The translations under genes were made by a program, and so were the position numbers. A model generated the notes under the pieces. The model had not been told where the DNA came from. It saw only the letters and a list, made by a program, of their open reading frames with translations, and ran no database searches. Positions 24,122 through 34,665 of a DNA stretch of 64,000 bases are shown piece after piece (within the stretch, counting starts at the first letter, position 1; each line of letters begins with the position of its first letter). Source of the stretch: Loripinus fragilis (taxonomy: Eukaryota > Mollusca > Bivalvia > Lucinida > Lucinidae); assembly GCA_964019695.1 (NCBI GenBank), contig OZ026522.1, positions 62,209,811 through 62,273,810 on the forward strand, written 5' to 3'.

Positions 24122-24465
24122 CCGGGGGGGGGGGGGGGTGCTCTGACATTATCATACATACGTAGGCTCGGATCATTTTTGGGGTTCAAAATTTTGAATT
24201 TCAATATTTTTTTGGGGTTAGCTTTTCAGAAAAATGAATGTGTTTTGGTTATGAAAATTTTGTTGATTTTTTGGGGGGTCATCACAAAATTGGACTATAC
24301 TTAAGTATCATTTCTATGCATTTTAGGGTCTTTTCTAAAGGTCAATGCACAGGATGGAGGATATTTTTGGGGGTTGCTAAAGTTTCAAATATTTTTAGGA
24401 GTGCTTGAAATTCCTGATATTTTTGGGGGTGAACGGTAGATGCTGGGCCCGAGCCTACGTATGAA
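24122..24465. mobile_element. Second copy of the hAT-like G-run MITE, opposite orientation
   Basis: It begins with a run of about 17 G and then CATACGTAGGCTCGG. The interior repeats TTTTTGGGG many times, and it closes with GCCCGAGCCTACGTATG. It matches 30420-30765 in inverted orientation. Confidence 0.7.
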
Positions 24466-24504
24466 GAAAAAATGATAGATTATCCCAAGAGGACAGTCTT
24501 GTGT

Positions 24505-24745
24505 AAATGGGCCACGACACGAGAAAACCTGTCTTTGGGGATTTGCGAACAACAAAGGAGCAGACCAGCCTGCGCATCCGCGCAGTCTGATCAACGACTT
24601 TGTTATTCGCTTATTGGAAACAATTATATCTAGACTTGCTACGAGCGAAAGCTCAATTTTCTAACTTGTCTTTGTAGCTGACGAGATTGGTTTGAATGGG
24701 TGTCGGAAACCCTGAAGACAGGTTTTGTCTCGACGAGGCCCAAAT
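24505..24745. repeat. Palindromic MITE with GGGCC-CGAC ends, copy 2
   Basis: Inverted ends GGGCCACGACACGAGAAAAC and GTTTTGTCTCGACGAGGCCC. The middle carries CAGACCAGCCTGCGCATCCG and GCAGTCTGATCAACGAC. It lies 40 bp after the hAT-like MITE at 24122. Confidence 0.75.
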
Positions 24746-24904
24746 TTAATGATATTGATGTGTGTTGGTGGATATTTTGAAATATATCATTAAAGCTAGA
24801 AATGGTATTGTTTTCAGTTCTATTGTCCAGTTCTGAACAATGAGAGCCTAAACTAATTGCATCGTTTGCATTTTACATTAATTCGAACGACTGTCATATT
24901 TGTA

Positions 24905-25000
24905 CAGTGGAACCTGTCTTAAGCGACCACTCAAAAAATAGACAAAACAAAGATTTTAATCACACATAATAGCCTAATGAATGTCGTTAGTCCGGTATTT
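24905..25000. mobile_element. Left arm of the CAGTAAAACC MITE family
   Basis: CAGTGGAACCTGTCTTAAGC, then GACCACTCAAAAAATAGAC, matches the start of the copy at 45736. The right arm is not seen. Confidence 0.6.
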
Positions 25001-25539
25001 TGAGCGCCCAAATTTTTTTGGAACACTTTAAAGAAATATATGGTGGCCAGGACGAGCAATCACAGCAAAATGAGCCACCAGTTTTAGGGCACGGCTTGAC
25101 CAGCAACTTCGGGCCAATCTTCCTAATGTAAACACGCGGACTGAACACCATAATTTTGTAAATATTTTAGGGTATAATAGATTCATTGACTGTTCTTTAT
25201 AGGTGGAAACTTACGTACTACCATCACAGCTAAAGTCCCCTGTAAATCACATATAAGGAGCCTTCTAGACCAGGGACGTGGCTTATTTTAAGTTTGACTT
25301 TCTTTTCATGGTAGGCTGCTTTTTGTTGGCAACAAAAGTTGCAGCTTTTTGCAATAGAGACACTCATTTTGAAGATATTTCAGTAGAATTCTTTCCTGTG
25401 TTCTCTTCTCAAACTTGATTACGAGAAAACATATCAATCTATGCTCATACCTTCCACACCTTAGTACAGTTTTAATTTTACGAGATCAACTAAGTTCAAG
25501 GATTTTAATGACTCCAACAGGTTGACCCATTTATATATT

Positions 25540-28500
25540 TTCGTTATCCTCTGTGGCAACTCTTGGAACATCGAAACTAATCCAGGTCCTGATTCCACCA
25601 ATGGCACTTCACACTACCCTTGTGGTGTCTGTGAGGAAAGCGTTGGCTGGGAAGACCAAGGATCTGTTGCGATACTTGCAATATCTAGTACCACATAGAC
25701 TGTCAGGGCATGTCTACAACTGTGTATAGCATCCTAAACAAATCTTCTGGCAAAGGCAATGTATGGGAATGTATTAAGTGTGGAATGCCAAACTTTTCCA
25801 CTACTTTATTTGATACTTCAACTTCTCTTGACACCCAAAACATATTTGATTCATTATCGTCCCTGTCTGACCCTGAAAGCCCGGTACCAGATAACATTGC
25901 TCCCCACTGCGGCTTCTTCGCCTATAGTACAGGATCAGAATGAAGCTAGGGCAATGACAACCAAGGCTGTCTTGAACCACCCCTTACGAATTTTGAATAA
26001 GAAGGCTGAACTTCATATTATTACTCGGAAATCTTCCCAGAATTTTTTGATGCAGTCCCGAAAGACAGAGTAAGTGATGCACATGGAGGTGTCTTTGTAG
26101 CTTTTAAGCATGACTTACTCTACACAGAAGCCCCGGAACTTGACGTCAACTGTGAAATTGTTTGGTGTAAGCTGAATATAATTGGCAGAAGGGCATTGAA
26201 TCTTATACAAGAACCATACGGGTTACAAAAACGGCAGACTCAACAACTTTTGGATATCATAGGTGAGCACTGCCTAACACAAGTAGTAAATATTCCCACG
26301 TGACTCGATAAAACACTTGACCTTCTTTTCAAAAATATCCCATCCCCTGTAAATAGAATTAAGGGGATGTCCCCGATCGACAAAGCAGATCATGACCTCC
26401 TCTACATTGAGTATGATATGAAAGCTAAAAGAATAAAACGGGCATTACGCAAAATCTATCTTTATAATCGAGCAGATATGACTGGTCTACGCGACCACAT
26501 GTCCCAGTTTAAGGAGTCCTACCTTTCTGAAGACCAAAGTCACATGTCAGTAAATGAAATGTGGGTCAAATTCAAAACAGGCTATTTAGTGGCTGTAGAG
26601 AGGTTTGTTCCAACAAAAATGACCAAAACAAAGTACAGTCTGCCATGGATCGACGCTACGATCAAACAGCTTATGAAAAGACGCCAGAAACTCTACCTTC
26701 GTGCTGGAAAGTCAACTGATCCTGACGTGAAGAACCATTATAAGCGGTTCAGGGCACACGTTCAGAAGGTAGAGGGAGATGCCTATTGGAAACACGTTTC
26801 CAATATATTCACGTTTGAGAACGACCCCTCAGATCCCAATTCAAATAAATGTGGAAAAGTTAAGAAGTTTTTGGTCATTTGTCAAATCATTAAAGAAAGT
26901 CGCCCTTGGAATCACATCACTTAGGGAAAACGGACTTTTGGAAAACATACACTAAAGAAAAGGCCGTTATTTGCAAACATCAATTCTAATCTGCCTTCAC
27001 GCGTGAGGCAGATTCTGATCTGCCTTCAAAAAGGGCTAGTCCATTCTCCTCCATGGGGGAAATAACAGTTGACCCAAAAGGGGTCGCTAGACTGTTGGAT
27101 GGACATAATGTGCATAAAGCCCCTGGTCCAGATGAACTCAATGCAAAAGTGCTCAAAGAGTGTAGTACACAGATTTAACCTTTACTAGCACTTATCTAAA
27201 TGAATCTTTAGCTCAGGGCAATGTTCCAGATGATTGGCGACTTGCAAATGTATCCCCAGTCTTTAAGGAAGGAGAAAAATACGTTCTGCGATCCTCAGAC
27301 CGGTGTCGCTAAGCTGCATCTGTTGCAAAACCCTAGAGCATAAATTGGTGAGCAGCATAAACAAGCACATAGCCTTAGATAGCATACTTGCTGACTGTCA
27401 GCATGGGTTCCAAAGTCGGGGGGGGGGTCTTGTGAAACCCAGCTAGTGCAGTTTGTGCATGATATCATGAGCAACCTTGATGGTGTGATGAATCGGGGGC
27501 ACAAGCAACCAGATTTGATCATCATGGATTATGCAAAGGCCTTCGACTAGGTCCCACACAGGAGGCTATTACACAAACTCGATTACTATGGGAAAAAGGG
27601 TCCACCCATAAATGGTTCAGCTCAGGGCTCTCTGGGCGCAGTCAACAAGTAGTCTTGGACGGTCAAGCCTCAGATCCAGTCCCTGTTTTATCCGGTGTAC
27701 CCCAGGGGTTGGCCTTAGGACGGATCCTTTTTCTCTTATATTTTGTTTTCATAAATGGTTTACCAGATAACATCAAGTCTTCAGTTCACCTGCTCGCGGA
27801 CGATTGTGTCCTGTATAGGAACATTCAGTCATTGCCAGACTGTCTCATTTTGTAGGAAGATCTTGACAGTCTTGGGCTCTGGGAGGCCGAGTGGTAAATG
27901 AATTTCAATGTTGCCAAATGTCACTCTATGAGAGTGACTCGGCATTTCTCACACAAACAAATCATTCATGATACACTCTGCATCAGCAAACTGTGGAAAA
28001 CGTTCAGTAGGCAAAACATCTTGGTATAACAATCACAGAGGATATGGATTGGGGTCAACATATCTCTGATATTTCGTCCAAAGCAACTTAGACTTTAGAT
28101 TTCTTTCCTTCGCAGGAACTTGGCTTTCGCAACTAGGAGTACTAAGGAGGTTGCATACAAAACTTTGGTTAGCCCTAAACTGGAGTATGCAGCACTTATT
28201 TGGAGCTCATATTGTAAAACTCAGATCTAACAAGTGGAGAAGGTACAGAGGAAGGCAGCCCGCTGAACCTGCAGGAGGTGACGCAACACTAGTAGTGTTG
28301 GCGGGATGCTGGATGAGCTGCAACGGCCAACTCTGGTGGCCCGGAGGAATCAATCCTCTCTGCTTTTCTTTCACAAGATTCATTGTGGGATTATGTCTAT
28401 TTATAAAGACAAGTACTTGACCCAGTCTTAGAGAACAAGATCCACAGGTCACCACACAACTCACAGTACTGCAGGCCCCAGACTTATAGTGATGCCCTGA

Positions 28501-28610
28501 GGTATTCTTTTTCTCAAGGCCTATTCCCCATTGGAATAGCCTGGCTCCAACTGTAGTCGCAGCTGAGACCACAGAGGAGTTCAGGGCACTCATTTAAATA
28601 ACTCAGCCAG
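25540..28610 (+). pseudogene. Non-LTR retrotransposon (LINE), decayed, first copy
   Basis: In order the plus strand shows: a 2A-like NIETNPGP at 25567-25590; a zinc-finger stretch with CGVC, then HIDCQGM and WECIKC, resembling a PHD finger; part of an apurinic-type endonuclease (SDAHGGVFVAFKHDLL and, later, a D-H-D motif near 26385); the linker between endonuclease and reverse transcriptase (26367-26924, the longest clean frame); and a reverse transcriptase with DYAKAFD, LSGVPQG and an intact A-D-D at 27796-27804. Many stops and frameshifts are present, for example TAG right after AKAFD at 27548-27550. A G-run interrupts the RT near 27418. A short GAAA/GGAA tail follows at 28686. The layout fits jockey/CR1-like LINEs; the clade is not certain. 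Confidence 0.85.
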
Positions 28611-28685
28611 AAAACCCTAATTCCCAAAAAATTTCAAAATTCACTCGACTCTGAAAATTATCAGATTCTGATAGACAGAGTATAC

Positions 28686-28720
28686 GTAGAAAGAAAGAAA
28701 GAAAGGAAGGAAGGAAGTAT
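28686..28720. repeat. GAAA/GGAA microsatellite between the two LINEs
   Basis: GTAGAAAGAAAGAAAGAAAG followed by GAAGGAAGGAAG. It lies at the 3' end of the first LINE and may derive from that element's tail. Confidence 0.85.
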
Positions 28721-30165
28721 CGTAGTGGAAGAATTTGACTCTGAAATTGCTAGCTCGGAACTCAGGGAAGCAATATTTACACAGAAAACGGCAAAAGTTG
28801 TGGCCTTGATCATTTGTGCGCAGAACTATTCAAACACTCATTTGATATCATATCCCCCTTCCTTCTTAAATTTTTAACCGTTTGTTCTCGATTGGAAAAT
28901 ATCCAAAATCGTGGGGCGAGGGTATCATAGTTCCGATATTTAAAAGTGGAAAACCAGACGATGCCCAAAATTACCGCGGAAAAACACTGATTAATGTAGA
29001 GTTTACTCACAGGTTTTGTTAAAAAGGCTGTCTAAATGGTATGAAGAAAATGATAAGCTGTCTGTTTTCAGAAAGGCAAGTCCACTGTAGAGTGCATATT
29101 TTTGATAAATGCTATTATTTCTAAAGTTATCGATTCTGGTGAAAAACTTTATTGCTGTTTCATTGACTATGAAAAGGCTTTCGACAGCATAGACAGACCT
29201 CTCTTGTGGCATAAACTTTTTTTTGAAAAGGTTAGTAGCAAACTTGTTAAGGCATTAAAATCAATGTATGATGTGGTCAGAGCATGCATAAGATATAAAT
29301 CACTTCATTCACGTGCACGTTTTTTCAACTATTATACAGGCCTCAAGCAAGGTGATCCAAGCTACCCTCTTCTTTTTATAATGTTTATTAATGATCTTAT
29401 TGACAACATGAATAGCAACATTGAACATGTATTTACAACTGATGAACGTGTCCTCTTCATGGTTCTCTATGCAGACGGTACTGTTGTGTTCGCAAAGTCG
29501 AAAGAAACATTGCAATCACTGTTACATGACATAGAACTTTATTATGGAATGTGGGGTTTGAAAGTTAATGCTAAGAAGACAAAAATTATGATATTTGAAA
29601 GGAGTCGTCACACTAGCTGTGACCTGTTCCTTAATAATATCAAAACTTGAGGTTGTCGACTCATTTAAATATTTGGGTGTTCATTTCTTAAAAATGGAAA
29701 CTGGTTTCGAGCCCCAAAAGGCTAGCACAACATGCATTGTATGCACTACGTAATCTTTTTTCATTGTTTAGACATATAGATATACCAATAACGTAACAAT
29801 GTCAACTGTCTGATACTCTTGTTGGATCTATGCTTGCCTATAGCTCAGAAGTCTGGGGAATTCACAATGCCAAAGACGTAAAGGCTATTCATTCTAAGTT
29901 TTGTCGCTTGGTGCTTGATGTTAAAAACTCAACGAATCTTAGTGGCCAATATGGCGAACTTGAACGAGTCCCCTTCATTATACAACGCAAATTTAACATG
30001 ATAAAGTATGGGTGAAACTCTTAAAAAGCAGTGATACATTTTTACCAAAACGAATATATACAATTTTAAAAGAAGACCCAGACAGCGCCAATACTTATAA
30101 AGGTAGTAATTGGGCAACGCATATTAAATCTATGTTAAATATTTTAGGGTTCTCATACATTTGGC

Positions 30166-30303
30166 TTTTTTTTGTTTGTTTGTTTGATTTGATTCTTTAC
30201 GTCTCATCAACAATCTTTTAGTTAAACAGGGACGGGTCTTCCTGGGTTGAACCAGTACTAAGCTAGGATAAATGTGTATTGCTCAAGGACCACAACGCAG
30301 TGA
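30166..30303 (-). mobile_element. 5'-truncated tRNA-derived SINE inside a LINE
   Basis: The body matches the full copy at 13913-14117 in inverted orientation: TCACTGCGTTG, CAAGACACATTTATCC-like, GTACTGGTTCAACCC, GACGTAAAGAATCAAATC and an A/CAAA-rich tail. The tRNA-like head is missing. It is flanked by a perfect 11-bp target duplication ACATTTGGCTT at 30155-30165 and 30304-30314. LINE coding sequence continues on both sides. Confidence 0.9.
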
Positions 30304-30400
30304 ACATTTGGCTTCATCAGAATGAAATCACCATCCCTTTAAATGCCATTAAACAAAGAATACGCGATTCCTATTTGGCTATCTTCTTACGAGCTTCACA

Positions 30401-30770
30401 CCCAGGGTGGAGGGGGGTACTCTAATGTTTTCTCTATTCGTAGGCTCGGGCCCAGCACCTACCGTTCACCCCAAAAAATATCAGAAATTTCCAACACCCC
30501 AAAAAATATTTGAAATTTTCACAGCCCCCCAAAATGCCCCCCATTCCGTACCTTGCCCTTAAATAAAGACCCTAAAATGTATAGTAATGACCCCTAAATA
30601 TTGGCCAATGTTGTGGTGATCCCCCAAAAAATATCTACAAAATCTTCATACCCCCAAAAATATTCATTTTTCTGAAAACCCAAAATATAATGAAATTCAC
30701 AATTTTGAACCCAAAAAATAACCCGAGCCTACGTATGTTTAAAAATTTCAGAACCCCCCCCCCCTCTGGG
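30401..30770. mobile_element. hAT-like non-autonomous element (CAGGGTGG ends)
   Basis: It is bounded by CCCAGGGTGGAGGGGGG on the left and a C-run ending CTCTGGG on the right, which are inverted repeats of one another. Inside, CGTAGGCTCGGG is followed by CCCCAAAAAATA repeats and ends with the inverse, CCCGAGCCTACG. It interrupts LINE coding sequence, with an 8-bp near-duplication (GCTTCACA / GCTCCACA) at the junctions. CAGGG ends plus an 8-bp duplication suggest the hAT superfamily; that assignment is inference. Confidence 0.65.
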
Positions 30771-31059
30771 GCTCCACATTGAACGTGGAAGATATGAAAT
30801 TGTACCACGTGACGAACAATTTTTTAAATGCTGTAGTATGTCACAAATAGAAAGTGAATGTAACTTTGTACTTGTACCCCCTTTATACAGAGCTAAGAAG
30901 AGAATTTTCAAACCTTATTTTTGACACTGGCCAAATTTGACCAACTTATGCTGTCAAAATCCAAAACAGGTATTATTAAGCATTGCAAAACTTATATTCT
31001 CTGTTCAAGAATTGAGAAAATCTGTTCTTAATCCATAACAGATTATCAACTTAAAATAC

Positions 31060-32175
31060 AAATTTTTTGATCTTCTGCTCCTCTGTAACAAAGATTATAC
31101 TTGTATACTAAAACCAACTGCTAATCGCTCACCTTACATTTTTACGCTAGTTCAGAAAGTGAAACATAGGGTATACAAAATTCAGGTGTTTTTTTTAAGT
31201 GAAGCAATACTTTGCCGAGACTCTGCAAGTTATTTCATTTAAAAATGACGTGAACTTCTTGCACGGACGAAGTTAGAGAAAAGGTACCCTCATTTCAAAA
31301 AGCCACACTTTTCTACGATATAAACCATAACACAAAATAACGTTTTTGTTTGTTTGAAGATGTTACTGGCTAGCATAACCCTCAAAAGTTTTGATTCCAT
31401 CGGACTCGTCGTTTTTGCTACTCAACAACATAAGACAAACACTTTTAGCAGGTTAATCATTGAAATTCAGCTTTAAGCTTGCAATTTACATAGAGACTTT
31501 GCACTGCTCTGTATGCTTTATTATCAGCAACACTGCATTGAAATTTTCAGCGAATATTCATTATCACCAGACGTCACCGTCCTTTTTTGAGAATTGAAAA
31601 AAGGAAAAATTTAATGCTACCAAATCGATTTTTAAACTCTCACATTGAAACCGGAAGTGTACAGTAGTCGTAAAACAATAATCGCCAAAAATGGACTACT
31701 CAAGTTATACTGTGTTTGGCCTACAGTGTTCAATTAAAATTAAGTACATTTAACAATTTTAACAGGAAATACTAGTGAATTTCAAAAATCTCGAAATTTT
31801 TTTGAAAAATGCAACATTTTAAAAGTGCGTAAAAAATCCACCATAAGCAAAATTTCAATTGTTTGGTGTTTTTCAAGTCGGACAGACCAGTTTGTAACCA
31901 CCTAACGTCAATTTTATAAGAACTACTCTCAAAACCATTTTTCCTTTAAATAGTCGACTTTTTTGCAATTTATCCCAAAAAAACGTTGAAGTAAAAGAAA
32001 ACTGTTCAAAACACTGCTAAACGTTAGCCCATTAAAATGCACATATGTAGACAAAAAATCATTTCAATTTTATTAGCGTTTGGTCAGAAATAATGAGTTT
32101 GAAAAGTGACCGATTAGAACTTGGTTTTAGTATTGTTCAATTTGAATGTACGAAGAACTTCTCACTTGTATTTGT
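31060..32175. repeat. Long interspersed repeat, second copy
   Basis: A direct, diverged (perhaps 70-75 % identical by eye) copy of 22480-23985 without the internal insertion. It lies just after the second LINE. Function unknown. Confidence 0.72.
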
Positions 32176-32244
32176 TTTGTAGGCTATAAACATTGTGGTA
32201 GATGTTTAATGCTGAATAATATTATATTGTATTGTATTGTATTG

Positions 32245-32359
32245 CAGAATGCTCCCCTTGGAGTATTCTGAAATACTTTTGACCTGCATTAAGCGATAGT
32301 TGGTCTTGAAAACAATTTTTTGGTCTTTTTAGAGTTGCCGTTTTAGACAGGTTTTACTG
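32245..32359. mobile_element. Right part of the CAGTAAAACC MITE family
   Basis: AGAATGCTCCCCTTGGAG, CTTTTGACCTGCATTAAGCG and the terminal AGACAGGTTTTACTG followed by TA match the interior and right arm of the family. The left side is replaced by an (ATTGT)n run at 32222-32245. Confidence 0.7.
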
Positions 32360-32424
32360 TAAATATTTTGATGTAACAATTAACCCCAGTAAATGATTAA
32401 AAATTACAAAAGTGAGTGAACACT

Positions 32425-32870
32425 TGAGCCGTGACATGAGATTTCCAACAAAGTGGTATGTGCGACCAGCAAAGGCTCAGACCAGCCTGCGCATACGCTC
32501 AGTCTGATCAGAGCCTTTGCTAGTCGATTGAATATTCTACGACTCTTCAACAGACGGTACATCCAGTGATTTTGTTACCTGCGCATTCTGCATCTTTTGC
32601 GCATAATTATGTCTCTGGCATGCGAAATTTTTATTTCAACGAGTCCCAGGATGCAATAGTATTGCAGACTTGTCATTAAAAATAGTGTTCTGGGCTCATA
32701 AGTTTGCAGTTGGACTCCTTGATATGGGAAACAGCGAGTCCCAGGACCCATAAATGACTCTAAATGAATCACTGACATCATTCTGGGTGTCTACGTTTAA
32801 ACGGAGGCTGCACAGGCTCGAAAGAGTCTAAACTTGTCAAAATTACCTCATTGTTATGGATCATTTAAAG
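32425..32870. repeat. Split copy of the GAGCCGTGACATG MITE
   Basis: The left half (GAGCCGTGACATGAGATTTC to TTTGCTAGTCGATTGAATAT) is at 32425-32535. The right half (CATTCTGGGTGTCTACG to CTAAACTTGTCAAAATTACC) is at about 32775-32870. A ~240-bp stretch separates them and is probably an insertion with a CGAGTCCCAGGA duplication (32640 and 32734). Confidence 0.6.
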
Positions 32871-33118
32871 ATGTTATAGGTCACCTTACCTAATAGTATT
32901 TCGTCTGAGTTTATACTGTCTGGTTTGGAAAGGATTACGCGCACGTGATCAATACACAAGGAAGGCACGGGAATCTTGCACAGGTAAATGTGATTTTAAA
33001 CGGGGCGGATCTAGAAGTGTTTTCAATGCGCAAAATCTAAAATATATTATCACAGGTCAATATTCTGTTAAAACTTGAAGTCTTTAAAACAATATTTAGC
33101 CTTGGTCTCAGATGACAT

Positions 33119-33124
33119 CGTATT

Positions 33125-33155
<31 letters not shown>

Positions 33156-33168
33156 CTTATTTATTCAT

Positions 33169-33215
<47 letters not shown>

Positions 33216-33230
33216 TTTGTTTATCTATCC
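33119..33230. repeat. (TTTA)n microsatellite
   Basis: About 27 TTTA units with a few variants (TTAC, TTCA, TTTG near the ends). Confidence 0.97.
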
Positions 33231-33801
33231 AGAAAATGTTTATTGAAAAACATGTTGAATTATCCATGAATTATCGAAATAATAGATGGTATCCTAAGAT
33301 ATTTTCTTGTATTTTACAAGATTGAATCTTGGGATTATAACTAATATCACTATATGTTATCCTTTGATCCCCTCTTGTATTTCGTTTCGTCAAGATCGGA
33401 TCTAGGGATATACATACCTTATTTTCTAAACAAAATAGGTATCCTATAACTACTTTATTCTTTTACATTTGAATTTCATTTTTTACTTACTAAATTTCGA
33501 TTTCACAAGTAGATCTGGACTCAGCCTCCAGTAAATACAGCTATAATGATTGATAGTCTGACTGAACAATTAGTTCAGTAACGTTATAACCTTAAATAAT
33601 AAATTTAGAGTTAAGATTTACTTTTCACAAAAATGCAACTTTTGAGCTATAATTAGAGCACTGACATCTTTTTGCTATATATTGTGAACATTTATAACTT
33701 TGTTGTCAAATCCATGTATACATTTATTGTGACCTTGTAAGAATCGTTTGTTATATCAAAGTATGTATGACGAGAAACTGTAGAGTTTAAGTCAATAAAA
33801 T

Positions 33802-33830
33802 ATATGTTCTGTTCTGTTCTGTTCTGTTCC
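33802..33830. repeat. (TGTTC)n microsatellite
   Basis: Five TGTTC units after ATATATGTTC. Preceded by a region ending in GTCAATAAAATATATG. Confidence 0.9.
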
Positions 33831-34364
33831 TATACGAATGCCTAGTTACAAAGATAAGAATCTGCAACACCTCATAATACGAGTGCCTGTATTTTTTCTT
33901 GACAACAAAATCCATTCGTCATAAAAGTGATATTACCACATACTTCGCCCTTTTCATTCTGGTGGATTATCCCATACATATTCATACAATCAGCATGGAA
34001 GTCCATCTTGTTTTTTATGAGTTTTCATAAAATTGTGTATTTCTGTCCCTGAAACTTGTTTTCATCTCAGCAAACAGAGCAGACCCTGGTGACATGCAAC
34101 ATTTCAAAAAGTGGGTTTTCACCATTTGCCAAAGTACGTGTTTACCAGTATCCATAATAAAAAGGGTTGTGTCTTTGGTCGGGCCCGTTGGGTTAAATTG
34201 TTGGATTTCTTTTTGGTTAAACTGTTGGATTTCTGCAGTTGTTTTTTTGATATCTCAATGTGTATGTACTATTTTTTTTATTAGGAGATGATACATCGAT
34301 AAGTTAGAGACATTCCGAACCAAATTTAGTATTTATTTGTCTTGATTCACATCAAAAATAAGGA

Positions 34365-34665
34365 TGAGGTTGGTACCGTCAAACATTTTTAAACCCTCAG
34401 TAATTTTCTAACTGACCGTTCTAAGGCAGAGCTTCTCTTGTGGATCGTTTTTTGTATTTTGTGTTACATGTGTGTCTTTCAAACTGTTTGTCAATTTCCT
34501 TGCAGCCTTGTGGTCGCCTGTCGCGAAAGGACTAACCTCTTGGCTCTCTTGTACGTGATAATTTCCTTTGTGTTTGTCACTTTCCTATATGGTGCCCTGG
34601 GTCAGGTATGGTATTTGATTGTATCGATTCCTGATCTTTGCCTCCCTTCTTATTTTTATTTCGTA
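34365..34665 (-). repeat. ~290-bp repeat, inverted copy
   Basis: The complement matches 22838-23130 from GCAAAGATCAGGAATCGATA to the AAAC-GGTACC end. It contains a 91-codon plus frame (34438-34713) that looks protein-like only because the family has few stops on that strand. Confidence 0.72.

Larger units (their letters stand above)
28720..31045 (+). pseudogene. Non-LTR retrotransposon (LINE), second family, interrupted twice
   Basis: The 182-codon frame 29102-29650 is reverse transcriptase: CCFIDYEKAFDSIDRPLLW, then GLKQGDPSYPLLFIMFINDL, then LYADGTVVFAKS. The catalytic Y-A-D-D is Y-A-D-G (29468-29479), so it is inactive. Upstream pieces from about 28720 are frameshifted. Downstream frames continue the protein: YLGVHFLKNGNW near 29680, SSEVWGIHNAKDVKAIHSKF at 29845, then RKFNMIKY. 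The frame reaches a SINE at 30166, resumes after it (30315-30400), reaches a hAT-like insertion, and resumes again at 30771 with LHIERGRYEIV. The 3' end is indistinct near 31045. It differs clearly in sequence from the LINE at 25540. Confidence 0.85.

Noticed and set aside
28151..28593. Overlapping plus and minus frames near the end of the first LINE
   Set aside because: Both lie in the decayed 3' coding part of the LINE; the LINE frame (shifted) explains the sequence.
33075..33269. Hydrophobic Tyr/Leu/Ile frame resembling a membrane protein
   Set aside because: It is the translation of the (TTTA)n run.
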